This document shows positions 11,864-23,264 of a stretch of DNA of 64,000 bases, one piece after another. The notes under the pieces were generated by a model. That model had not been told where the DNA came from and did not search any database. It saw nothing but the letters and a program-made list of their open reading frames with translations. The stretch covers positions 15,241,797-15,305,796 of the forward strand of contig NC_063058.1 of assembly GCF_018812025.1 (NCBI RefSeq), given 5' to 3'. The stretch's first letter is position 1. Every line of letters begins with the position of its first letter. The stretch comes from Megalobrama amblycephala (taxonomy: Eukaryota > Chordata > Actinopteri > Cypriniformes > Xenocyprididae). The translations under genes were made by a program, and so were the position numbers.

Positions 11864-12830
11864 GTAAAGGTGCCCTAGAACTTTTTTAAAAAAGATGTAA
11901 TATAAGTCGAAGGTGTCCCCTGAATGTGTCTGTGAAGTTTCAGCTCAAAATACCCCAAAGATTTTTTTTAATTCATTTTTTTAACTGCCTATTTTGGGGC
12001 ATCATTATAAATGAGCCGATTCAGGGCTACTGGCCCTTTAATTCTCATGCTCCAAGCCCACGGAGCTCACGCTTGCCTTGAACAGTGAATAAACAAAGTT
12101 TACACAGCTAATATAACCCTCAAATGGATCTTTACAAAGTGTTCGTCATGCATGCGGCATGTATGCGTCGGATTATGTGAGTATTGTATTTATTTGGATG
12201 TTTACATTTGATTCTGAATGAATTTGAGGCTGTTCTCCGTGGCTAACGGCTAATGCTACACTGTTGGAGAGATTTATAAAGACTGAAGTTTATGCATTAT
12301 ACAGACTGCAAGTGTTTAAAAATGAAAATAGCGACGGCTCTCTTGTCTCCGTGAATACAGTAAGAAACAATGGTAACTTTAACTACATTTAACAGTACAT
12401 TAGCAACATGCTAACGAAACATTTAGAAAGACAATTTACAAATATCACTAAAAATATCATGATATCATGGATCATGTCAGTTATTATTGCTCCATCTGCC
12501 ATTTTTCGCTGTTGTCCTTGCTTGCTTACCTAGTCTGTTGATTCAGCTCTGCACAGATCCAGACGTTCTGCCCTTGTCTAATGCCTTTCATAATGTTGGG
12601 AACATGGGCTGGCATATGCAAATATTGGGGCGTACACCCCAACTGTTACGTAAGTCGGTGTTATGTTGAGATTCGACTGTTCTTCAGAGGTCTTTTAAAC
12701 AAATGAGATTTATATAAGAAGGAGGAAACAATGGAGTTTGAGACTCACTGTATGTCATTTCCATGTACTGAACTCTTGTTATTTGACTATGCCGAGGTAA
12801 ATTCAATTTTTCATTCGAGGGCACCTTTAA
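11864..12830 (+). mobile_element. TTAA-flanked element, family A (Kolobok-like)
   Basis: This is a full-length relative of the copies at 3448, 21619 and 38930. It begins AAAGGTGCCCTAGAA and ends TTCGAGGGCACCTTTAA. The left TTAA has mutated to GTAA. No coding capacity. Confidence 0.8.
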
Positions 12831-14079
12831 TTTTAGAAATTTTCTGACATTTTCAGGTTTTTCAGGACTGTGGGAACTATGCATAAAATGAAATACAATA
12901 AAATCCAGTAAAAATATCTACACATCCTTAAAACAATATTATAATATAATATAATATAATGTATACAATTCATTACACGTCACAAGAATACATTATCACA
13001 TTATCTGCACATTATCTAGTCAGATTTCCCTTTCAGGTCAGCTACTGTCATAGCAAAGCAACAGTTTGAAGAGAAATTATTTTTGAATAACCACACTACA
13101 GACAACTTGAATAACAATACAACAGACATACATTCGAAGGTAACTTCAATTTGTTACTGACACAGTCACACAGAAATTTATGTTGAGTATTTGTTGTTGG
13201 CCAAGCATTCGCGTCTGCGTACTTGCATAATGTGTTTACGGCCTAACGGACATCTTGGTGATGTATATGTTGTGTTTACTGAATAAAAAGATTTCCAGGC
13301 ATCAGAGCTGATTAACTGATCAAAGAATGTAAATAATTTGAAGTTTTCAACCAGTTAACAAATGTTGATTTAACACTCGCTGAGGCACTAAAGCTCAACA
13401 AACGAAACAAAAATTTGACTCACGTAATACATGAGTCCCAAACATTGACAAATACACACACTTTGCATGCTTTGTTTGCAAATTAGCCAATCTAAATCAC
13501 TTTGAGCCTAGACTCTTCTATTTTTATGTGACAGAGAGAGGGAAAAAAAATAAAAAGTCGCTCATTCACTTATGCAGCAAAGCGTTTCGGTCGGCAGGGG
13601 CAAATTCCTTGTTTATTGGAGTGACAGTTTTTCCCTTTGATAAGGCCAGAGTTGAGTAGAGCCAAGCAGGCAGCAGGAAGACTGCCAAAACCGCACACAG
13701 GCATAGCAGCTATCATGCCCTTTCAGAGGGCCCAAGCCATTAGAGAGGTAAATTACCCCTCCTGATCGCTCTTATTAACTCTAAGCTAATCTCAGCGGCA
13801 TACGGCTTGATCACCACGGCACTGTGCCACTGAAAAGACTGGTATCAATCGTAGGAAACGGCGCCATGGCAGCAAATTCAAAAAAAAAAAATTCTCGATT
13901 TTGGAGCATTACAGTCGAATGTATGAAAGCACATTCATAGGGATATGAAAACTACATATTCTGTATAATATAGCATATAAAATATATAAAATTTACAATA
14001 CCATATTTACTATGTACATTCACATATGTACACAAAAAATAAAAGCATTTGTAGAAACAAATCAAAATCACCACAGTAA
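12831..14079. other. Intron sequence with a candidate conserved non-coding block
   Basis: Apart from a short ATAAT microsatellite at 12934-12962 this stretch looks unique. 13560-13860 is GC-balanced and non-repetitive, with GATA-type (TTTGATAAGG) and homeodomain-type sites. This suggests possible regulatory DNA, but conservation is not shown. Confidence 0.3.
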
Positions 14080-14429
14080 AGGCCTGTTCACACCAAGGAT
14101 GATAACTATAAAGATAACCATAACTATATTTCCTATAACTGTATTAGCACCCACAGTAATAATAATATTATCTTTATTATAAGCACCGCACTTATGTCGT
14201 CTGCCGCTTTAAATGCTCAAGCCCTTTAAAGGATGGCTTCTGATTGGCTGTCAATGTTTTTATTATTCATCAGTATGAAAATCGTTATGAAAGTGGGTCC
14301 AACAATATTGTTTCTCTGTGTCGTTATGATTATAGTTATGAAGTGGACTTCTCTATTCTCATAGAATTAAAATGTTTATTAGAACATTCGTAGGAAGGAT
14401 GTTATAATGATAAAAGTGTAAACGGGCCT
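14080..14429. mobile_element. Small MITE with TAA duplication (PIF/Harbinger-like)
   Basis: The left end AGGCCTGTTCACACCAAGG pairs with the right end GTGTAAACGGGCCT. Both are flanked by TAA (14077-14079 and 14430-14432), as expected for 3-bp TWA target sites. Confidence 0.65.
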
Positions 14430-14654
14430 TAAGCTTGCAAGAACGGTTTCTATTTTAAGTGGATAGTTCAGATTTGGGTGGAAATATCAGGTTTCAACAT
14501 TCGTTCTTAATTGTTTGTCATGTGCGGCAGTAAAGAAAAGAAGGTCCAGCCACTATGGACCTTCTCAACTCCATAAATAACTTGCATTTTTCCTTTTAAC
14601 CACAGATGGCGACAGAGAGACCAAAGTATGGTATTGCAACTTTCACTATTTTGC

Positions 14655-14937
14655 TGCGTTCACGTCACCTTGTATTTACCGGAATCTTGAGATAACAACA
14701 CGTGACACTATATTCGGAGATGTGCCTTGGACTGGGAATTATGCGTTTCCATGGCATCACTATCAACGCCTAAATTAATCTACAACGGTCAGGTGGTACA
14801 GCGGCCACGTGGTACATGTGGGAGCTTTCAGAAAACTCCCAGCTTACAAGCTGTAATTACGAGCTCTATGAGGACGTGAACGCTTTTTACAAGCTAGAAT
14901 CTCATAACTACAGGAATTACGAGGCCGCGTGAATGCA
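14655..14937. mobile_element. Small MITE with TGCRTTCACG inverted ends
   Basis: The left TGCGTTCACGTCACC faces the right end, which reads in reverse TGCATTCACGCGGCC. A second layer of match inside includes TTATGAGATTCTAGCTTG against ATCTTGAGATAACA. The target duplication was not resolved. Confidence 0.5.
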
Positions 14938-15851
14938 CCTTTTCACTACATTACTCCACTAATACAATCCAATGAATGAGTGAATAACAATTGACGAATT
15001 TGGACACTTAAAGGATTAGTCCACTTTTAAATCAACTTTTCTTGATAATTTACTCACCCCCATGTCATTCAAGATGTCCATGTCTTTCTTTCTTCAGTTG
15101 AAAAGAAATGAAGGTTTTTGATGAAAACATTCCAGGATTATTCTCCTTATAGTGGACTTCAATGGGCACCAAACAGTTGAAGGTCAAAATTAGTTTCACT
15201 GCAGCTTCAAATTGTTCTACACGATCCCAGATGAGAAATAAGTGTCTTATATAGTGAAACCATCACTCATTTTCTGAAAAAAATGGAAAATTATATAGTT
15301 TTAACCAGAAATGCTCATCTTGAACTAGCTCTCTTCTTCTTCTCTATTTGAATTCCAGCAGTGTAGACGCTGCTAAGTGTATTACTGCCCTCCACAGGTC
15401 AAAGTTTGAACTAATTGTTATATACTATTGAACTAGCATATTGCATATAAAATGTAGTTCAAAACTTTGACCTGTGGAGGGCAGTAATACACTTAGCAGT
15501 ATCTATACTGTCGGAATTCTAATAGAGAAGAAGAAGAAGAGAGCTAGTTCAAGATGAGCATTTCTGGTTAAAACTTATATAATTTTCCATTTTTTTTCAG
15601 AAAATGAGTGATAGTTTCACTATATAAGACACTTATTTCTCATCTGGGATCGTGTAGAACAATTTGAAGCTGCAGTGAAACTAATTTTGACCTTCAACTG
15701 TTTGGTGCCCATTGAAGTCCACTATAAGGAGAATAATCCTGGAATGTTTTCATCAAAAACCTTCATTTCTTTTCAACTGAAGAAAGAAAGACATGGACAT
15801 CTTGAATGACATGGGGGTGAGTAAATTATCAGGAAAAGTTTATGTAAAAGT

Positions 15852-16940
15852 TAGGGATGTCCAGATCCGATCACGTGATCGGAAATCGGGCCCGATCATG
15901 TGGTTTCAGACTCGATCGGAATCGGACGTTACCTCCCGATCAGGACTCGGATATATATATGTATATATATTCTCATTATTTTTAACACATCTATAGTGAT
16001 GCGGTGGCACAGAGTTAGGCCTGTTTCACACTGCAAGCGTAAGCGGCGCGTGAGTAGCGCATATTTTTTTCAGCGTGCATGTCAACCATAGACTGTAAAA
16101 AAATGTCAACCAACGGATGCATTCACACAGGCAGCAGGAGCAGCTCGTAAAGCGTCAGGCAGGAGCGTCGCGTAAGCAGCAGTGCCGCGATCGTCTCGGC
16201 ACCGAGTCTATCCCTGTGTCTCAATCAGCTCCCTAGGTCGTGAATCAGTATATAATGAAAGTGAATGTGGCTGATACCCTGATCAGTGCCCTGACTACTG
16301 AACTAGGGAGCTGATTGAGACACACGCTGCGCTGCTGACGCGTAATTAAAGTGAAAGCACACTTTAGATGGACAAAATAAATATAATTTCACACAAAAAG
16401 TGTTCAAAATGCACACAATACGCATGTCTAATGTGTTTTAACAAGAATTTGAGTATGACAGAAAAGAAAATTAAGAATCAAAAATAATAATAGAAGATTT
16501 ACCCATTTAAACTTGTTTTTTATTATTCAGTTTGGGTTAAAGTATGATGTATTATAAAAAACTAAAGTAAACTAGCCAGAAAATATGATATATATATAAA
16601 CATTATTTTAGTTATTACACAGACTGCAGCATACCCAAATCAAACCAAATATATTTGTTTTTATATCCTTTTTTATATTTACTGTTGCACTAAAGTGAAG
16701 TGAATTGAACAATTTATGTTATTTATTACTTGATTGTTCAAGCTACCTCACAGAAGTGCTCTGTTTGTAATTAAATAAAAAATAAGGAACGTCCTGGATC
16801 TGTTTTTTTTTCGCTCTTCTTTATTCTTTTTTTGATGTATTATAAAAGTATCGGATCGGGACTCGGTATCGGCAGATACTCAAAATCAAATGACTCGGAC
16901 TCGGACTCGAGGGCAAAAAAACCTGATCGGGACATCCCTA
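15852..16940. mobile_element. hAT element nested in the foldback, perfect 8-bp target duplication
   Basis: The ends are TAGGGATGTCCAGATCCG and CCTGATCGGGACATCCCTA, with the duplication GTAAAAGT at 15844-15851 and 16941-16948. Subterminal CTCGGACTCGGA repeats are typical. It holds a further small MITE at 16215-16325 and no transposase. Confidence 0.9.
16215..16325. mobile_element. 110-bp MITE nested in the hAT
   Basis: TGTGTCTCAATCAGCTCCCT on the left and AGGGAGCTGATTGAGACACA on the right are near-perfect inverted repeats around a short centre. The right half is also found at about 58740-58772 inside another hAT. Confidence 0.7.
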
Positions 16941-16963
16941 GTAAAAGTGGACTAATCCTTTAA

Positions 16964-17356
16964 AACAGCCAAAGTTGTCTGGGTCCATTTATCACCACTG
17001 AAAAAATACAGCTTTTTGCAGCTCGTAATCGAACTATATTCAACAAATATATAGCCTGAACAAAATAGTCTTGAATTTTATGGTTTAAGTTATGGATTTG
17101 TTACAAATATGAATGAATGAATGAATTTTGAAAGATGAATTTAGAAGAGATTTTAGCATGCTAATAGCTAACAACACACTAAATCTACTTGTCAAAAGTA
17201 GCTTTAAAAGTAGCGATGAAAGACTAATACATTGTGTCCAAATGCTAATTTAACATCTTGCAGGTATAAAATGGTGGAATTTCTGCTCCTAAATGTTTTT
17301 AAATGAAACTTTTGTTACAGCTTGAATATTAAAGTTTATTATTTTAAAAATAAGCT
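16964..17356. other. AT-rich intron sequence, nothing recognised
   Basis: A short spacer between two TTAA-flanked elements, without coding or repeat structure. Confidence 0.35.
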
Positions 17357-18197
17357 TTAAGAGGACCTATAATGCTCCTTTTACAAGATGTAATTTAAGT
17401 CTCTGGTGTCCCCAGAATGTGTCTGTGAGGTTTCGGCTCAAAATACCCCACAGATCATTTATTATAGCTTGTCAAATTTGCCCCTATTTGGGTGTGAGCA
17501 AAAACACAGCGTTTTTGTGTGTCTCTTTAAATGCAAATGAGATGCTGCTCCAGGCCTCCTTTCCAGAAGAGGGCGGAGCTTTAACAGCTCGTGCTTTGGT
17601 TGCTCAACAACAACAAAACTGGAGAATCTCAAGCAGCCAAAATGATGATTGTCAGTAACGGTGTTCAGCCTTACATTGTTCAAACCGGAGTCGGACACTG
17701 ATGGAGAGACTCATACAACTGGATGTTTCTGAATGGTTAGTGGATAAATTTATATAGTTGCTGTGGAGTTGATTCAACTCATCGACTAGCATGTGCCGTC
17801 AAGTTAATCTTTTGTGCAAATCCAGCATTGAATTGACTCTTGTTTGTGAAGCAGTCCAGCGTAAATCGATGGCATTGTAACAACACTCTACTACAGCAAC
17901 TCTTCCTCTTCTCTAAAGCAGCCCAACATGGCCTCGCCCCCTTTGTTGCGTGTTCTCGGGGGCAGGGTTTATGTAAATTTTTGGGTTTGTGATGTCACCA
18001 ACCCAGGAAGAAGCTTGTTGTAGTCCCTACCAGCCATTTGTTGTAGTCCTTAAACAGAGAATTCTTTAAAAGAAAATATCTTCCTTTGCATTGAACTTTG
18101 AGCGTCGTAACTTTGCAGATGTTGTTTATGCCCAAACAGCAACATTACACACTAACTAAAGTTAAAACAATGAAATCATAATCAATCACCCCTTTAA
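17357..18197 (+). mobile_element. TTAA-flanked element, family C, intact boundaries
   Basis: The ends are TTAAGAGGACCTATAATGCTCC and CACCCCTTTAA. It is the reverse-complement relative of the outer element at 56650-59691. Around 17640-17720 it keeps ATGATGATTGTCAGTAA and the translated pieces SNGVQPY and, one frame over, KPESDTDGET. This looks like a broken first exon of an element-encoded protein. The site that is occupied by another transposon in the 56650 copy is empty here (near 17581). Confidence 0.8.
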
Positions 18198-18368
18198 ACA
18201 CTTTGTTGCAGAAACATGTTTATGTTAAATAAAATGAGCTGAAAAAGTTTTATAACTCAAATACAAATAGAAATCTATATGCAACAAAACGCAGGGTCTA
18301 TAAATTGATCAAAAATATAGATAAACTAGTCAACTTCACTAATCGACTAGTCAACCATCCTAGCCAAT

Positions 18369-19473
18369 AGGTTGTTTGCAATCACGTGATTCTGGTGACG
18401 CGCGAAATACCGGTGGAGGGCAAGCAGTGAAAATTAGAATGGGAGAGATGGAGAAAAGTCCTTTCTGTGCTGGTTTAGAAAGGTATAAACAGAAAATCAC
18501 AACATATGTTGGACGTGATCTTTATGTTATGAAGATGAGTGACTTTTCCACTGAATTGAAAGACTTTCCTGCAATCAAGCGTAGATATAGAGAATGTGAG
18601 GCTGCCTTCACGCCGTGTTCAGTTCTAGTCTGGGTTTGTTTATATCGCGCTGCCTTTCTGCTAGTGACGTTAGGGTAGTATTTTGATTTTCTGTCGCGAT
18701 TGTGAAAAATGTCGCTATTGTAGGTCATTGATGCTGAATCGAGAATTGCACATCATCGTTCAGGGAAAAAAACTGGACTGTGTAATACAATTGTTGCCTT
18801 TTATAGGTGTAAGAACACACTAAGGGAAGCAGATTGAGGAGGTGATGGGAAGACGTATATCAAATCTAATAATGTCACTGATTGAACCCACTCCCTATCA
18901 CTCAATAAAATAATCACATAGCTGAGTGTTTTTGAAAGTGTTGTCTTTGGTGTTGAATCGACTTCTGTCAGCTCATTAAACATGTATTTATTTGGACATT
19001 TTCTACCATATAATGGCTGAAGCAGCAGCGCGTGACACTGTTCTCATGGTAACCAGATCAACATTGTGAACGGAAAACTACAAAACTTAAGTGAAAACAC
19101 CAAATTATCATTCAATGGGATAAAATATCTTCTCTTCCCTGCAAACGATAGCATGAAGAATGTGGATATTTAACCAAGTCAAAAACAAATAAGGTAAGCA
19201 GGTATCCATATTCATTTCAGTATCAGCAGACGCAAAACGCTATTAAAGGCGACAACTTTTAAAGTTAAAAAACGATAAAAGTTATAAAAATGGTATAAGT
19301 TATGTAAACGATATAAACACCTTCTGGGTTCTCGATTTTATCGATCTGAGCAACCATAAACGATGCAAAACATACTAATTTTGAGTTTTTGATAGGATTT
19401 CTATATAGAAAAATCACTCCATGCCCTCCAGACTCATTCGCGCTGCTGCTGTGACGTCATGTGCAAACAACCT
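18369..19473 (+). mobile_element. ISL2EU-like DNA transposon derivative
   Basis: The inverted ends are AGGTTGTTTGCAATCACGTG and, in reverse, AGGTTGTTTGCACATGACGTC. AT dinucleotides flank both sides, fitting a 2-bp target duplication. It contains an open coding-like stretch at 18439-18678. Assignment to ISL2EU (zebrafish elements with a YqaJ-type nuclease) is inferred from the ends, the 2-bp duplication and the protein flavour. Confidence 0.5.
18439..18678 (+). pseudogene. Coding remnant inside the ISL2EU-like element
   Basis: From an ATG within the element a frame of 80 codons runs MGEMEKSPFCAGLERYKQK, then ITTYVGRDLYVMKMSDFS and LKDFPAIK. The first two thirds have balanced, protein-like composition. 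The D-L-Y...S-x-F-S...L-x-x-x-P-x-I pattern recalls the N-terminal part of YqaJ-associated transposon proteins in fish, as remembered. The last third (AAFTPCSVLVWVCLY) is probably readthrough past an exon end. No nuclease motif is present. Confidence 0.35.
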
Positions 19474-21618
19474 ATTAAACATTTTTTGGCAAGTTCCAAG
19501 TAATTTTGTACATTTTAATGATTTTATAGACAGTAACTTTGCTAATTAGCATGCTATTATCACTGTCGACATTTCAAATGACAATGATGTATTGCATATG
19601 AACTGTCTGGTCTTGCGCCGCATCGCCCACTTACCTCCTGACATATATGTACAAAACACACCTTTCTTCCTTTCAGCTTGCAATCATAAATCAATGACAA
19701 GTCACACAAATGCTAACTAGTTGCTACCTGGCCATTTTCAACCAAGCGCTTTATTTCCCCTGAGGCTTCTGTTGCTACATTTTGTGGTTAAACAATCTAG
19801 CAGGACATTTTGTAGCAACGGACTCGAACTGTTTTCCAATAGAGGCCCAAGCATATCAGAGCTCTGCTAGCAAGCCTCAGTGTCATTGATGAAGTGAGTC
19901 ATGATGGAAACAGAGTTATTGACTCAGTGGCTCCCTCTAGTTTTAAGCTGTAACACTGCACCACTGGAAATAAACTAACATGTGTTTCTCACACAATCCC
20001 TATGAGAGAAACAGAGCAAATTACGTACAGTTTTCTCAGATAACTTCTGAGAAATATCTCTGACAGCGGAATATTATTTTTATCACAATGCCTCTCCTCA
20101 TTTATTCTGACCTTTGTCAAATACTGTGATTAAAAGCTAAATTTCTTGGTGCACATTCATAATCTATTTGGACCTTTTAGTCAGTTTTTTTGGCCAAAAT
20201 GCTCAGAAAAGCTTATTTATTTTGTTATCCTATCTATGCATGATAAGATTTGCTGCATTTTATTATTAGCATTGTTTTGTCACTGCTGTCCGTGGCCCAC
20301 AAGACTAATATAGTCTAATACAGTTTGGCAGCAGCCAGCAGGATTTTGTTACTTCTTTGTTAATCTTAAAATCAACAAATGAGCAAAACAAATCTCTTTG
20401 AATATTAAATAATTAGCATACGTATTTATAAAATAATAAAGAATTTGGAAACGAGCCCGGTGAAACGTGAGTCTTTCATGAAGTCCTACTAAACGCAAGG
20501 ATCAGAGGAGCTGTGTTTCGTTGGAGCGAAAGACAGTCAGGGCTGGTTTTGATCAACCATATGTTCACGTGGCCCCTGGAGTTGAGCTAGAAACTTTTAA
20601 AGATTCATAATCACAAACTAAATGGTATTATTAATGAAGATGATAAAATTAAGCTCATGCAAACATCCCCTGTTTATTCAAGCAGGTCACATCCAGTAAA
20701 CATCACGCTTTCAAATCACATTCCATAAATATGGTTTGCATATTGTGCCTAAAAATATACAAAATAGTCTAAAAACTATTGCAAAATCCTAAAATGTTGT
20801 ATATTTGCTGATTTAGAATTGCATATTTTCAATATGGACTCTACAGTATGGACTTTTTAACCGCACTGTATTATAAAACTACAGTAAGCTTTCTTTAACC
20901 TACTTGGACATGTCTATCTATTTGTGTGTGTCTGTGTGTGTTTCAGGTATTCCTTACATTATGGTGAGAAAATGTCCCCACAAAGATGGCAATATCCAAA
21001 ATCCTTGTCCTTGTACATCGAGTTTTCTTTGATGGGTAGGTTTAGGGTTAGGGTTATGGCACAGAATATACAAATCAATATATAAAAATCATTATGTCTA
21101 TAAAATGTCCCCATAAATCATGAAAACCCAACTGTGTGTGTGTTCACATGGTGTGCATCAGTGAAATGAATCCTCATTTAAAATCCACGCTCCCTTCCAG
21201 TAGACCAGGCAACTGACATTTCCTCTCATATTCCTGCATGACACCATCATTTAACATCAGCAACTGATGAAGAGTGAATGGAAACAGAGATCCGATTCTA
21301 AAAGCCTGACCTGCAGAAATGATTTAGAGAGGTCTGTGGAGTTCATCGTTTGAAGTGCTAGCTTTCCCTTCACCTTGGAGAACATTGAGATGGAGACGCT
21401 GGAGGCATCCAGAACATCTAAGTGCACATCACACAACCAAGAGAGAGGAAGTCCAGATGAACATCGAAACGCATGAGAATTTGAATGTCACATCTGCAGA
21501 ACACTAACAAGAAGGAATTGTTTCATTTAAAACAATAATGAGCTTCAGCTGTACTTATCCACAGTTCAAACATGACAACTCTTGGAAAATTGTTAGCAGG
21601 GTAATGGATATGTCAATG
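19474..21618. other. Mostly unique intron sequence
   Basis: No exon was found. At 20945-21135 there is a repeat-like block bounded by ATGTCCCCACAAAGATGG and ATGTCCCCATAAATCATG, with a TAGGTTTAGGGTTAGGG core. It is of a kind widespread in fish genomes, but its class is unknown to me. The rest shows no structure. Confidence 0.35.
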
Positions 21619-22576
21619 TTAAAGGTGCCCTAGAATCAAAAATTGAATTTGAATAACAAGAGTTCAGTACATGGAAAAGACATACATTGAGTTTCAAACT
21701 CCATTACTTCCTCCTTCTTATGTAAATCTCATTTGTTTAAAAGACCTCAGAAAAACAGGCGAATCTCAACATAACACCAACTGTTATGTAACAGTCGGGA
21801 TCATTAATATGTATGACCCCAATATTTGCATATGCCAGCCCATGTTCAAGTCATTACACAAGGGCAGCCAGTATTAACGTCTGGATCTGTGCACAGCTGA
21901 ATCATCAGACTAGGTAAGCAAGCAAGAACAACAGTGAAAAATGGCAGATGGAGCGATAATAACTGACATGATCCATGATTACATGATATTTTCAGTGATA
22001 TTTGTGAATTGTCTTTCTAAATGTTTCGTTAGCATGTTGCTAATGTACTGTTAAATGTGGTTAAAGTTACCATCGTTTATTACTGTATTCACAGAGACAA
22101 GAGAGCCGTCGCTATTTTAATTTTTAAACACTTGCAGTCTGTATAATTCATAAACACAACTTCATTCTTTATAAATCTCTCCAACAGTGTAGCATTAGCC
22201 GTTAGCCACGGAGCACCATCAAACTCATTCAGAATCAAATGTAAACATCCAAATAAATACTATAGTCACATGATCCGACGCATGCATGCAGTATGCATGA
22301 CAAACATCTTGTAAAGATCCAATTGAGGGTTATATTAGCTGTGTGAACTTTGTAAATGCACTGTATTATAGTCGAGAGCACGGGGGGCAGGGAGTGTGCG
22401 ATTTAAAGGGGCCGCAGCCTGAATCGGTGCATAGTTAATGATGCCCCAAAACAGGCAGTTAAAAAAATGAATTCAAAAAAATCTATGGGGTATTTTGAGC
22501 TGAAACTTCACAGACACATTCAGGAGACACCTTAGACTTTTACATCTTGTAAAAACTGGTTCTAGGGCACCTTTAA
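21619..22576 (-). mobile_element. TTAA-flanked element, family A (Kolobok-like)
   Basis: An inverted full-length copy with both TTAA sites intact. The ends are TTAAAGGTGCCCTAGAATC and TTCTAGGGCACCTTTAA. It is close to the 38930-39865 copy in the same orientation. Confidence 0.85.
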
Positions 22577-23264
22577 TGTATATAGTCTTGGCGGAATAGA
22601 TCTGCTACGCTGCTGCTAAATTGCTACTGCTGTAGATTATTGCTGTTGTTGTAGAGCAAGTGCAGGAATTTGCTACTGCCAATACATATGCCGATACGCT
22701 ACTGCGAGTAAAGGCAAGAACACACCAAGCCGACGCAGACAACTAGTGGCGACGAAAGCTGACTGTGGGGTTGGCTCACGTCGGCAGCGTCTGGGTCCAA
22801 AGTTGCCCTGACACACCAAACCAACGCTCGACAGCCGGCAGCAAAGTAGCACGTCCGTTCTGCGCCTGCGTAAGATGAAATGCTTTTCCGTACCAGCAGG
22901 TGGCAGTAGCTGAACAGCAAATCAAAATGACCAGATGGCCTGACGCCGATTCAACGTCAAATCGGACGAAAATGCTTGGGAGACAGCAATGGCAGACTCG
23001 CTGTGAACGCGCTCAGGGCGGCTCTATGTTCAAACGTCAGTGTCTGTCAACACTGTGGGCGGGGCCTGTGGCTTTTGTGACGTCGCACTGCCAGGGATCT
23101 GGAAACAGCTTGTTCTGAGACACTGCTTATGATTTATGGGGATTAAAAAAAAAGGAGTGGGTGGATTTTTATCACTATAGGGTGGGTGTGTACACACACT
23201 GCCAACACACATTTATGTCCAAGCACCATGCAAGAGTGAATTTTCCATAATAGGTCCCCTTTAA
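22577..23264 (-). mobile_element. Mixed repeat block: MITE-like piece and truncated family B element
   Basis: 22705-22850 carries AACACACCAAGCCGACGC and a related copy (ACACACCAAACCAACGC), a pattern of inverted MITE ends. From about 22930 to the TTAA at 23261 the sequence is the inverted 5' part of the family whose longer copy lies at 43425-45578, ending CATAATAGGTCCCCTTTAA. It holds only one copy of the 85-bp unit that is tandemly repeated in that other copy. Confidence 0.6.

Larger units (their letters stand above)
15008..16963. mobile_element. Foldback TTAA element interrupted by a nested hAT
   Basis: Arms of about 400 bases are inverted copies around 15420-15450. The outer ends are TTAAAGGATTAGTCCACTTT and AAAGTGGACTAATCCTTTAA. 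Without the hAT at 15852-16940 it would be about 860 bases long. A second copy lies at 48659-49518 and a half copy at 49791-50145. Confidence 0.88.

Noticed and set aside
15998..16030. GATGCGGTGGCACAG as the start of a tRNA-derived SINE
   Set aside because: No A/B box pair or tail follows, and it lies within the hAT interior.
21031..21058. TAGGTTTAGGGTTAGGGTTATGG as an interstitial telomere
   Set aside because: Only two TTAGGG units, and they sit inside a repeat block bounded by ATGTCCCCA motifs.
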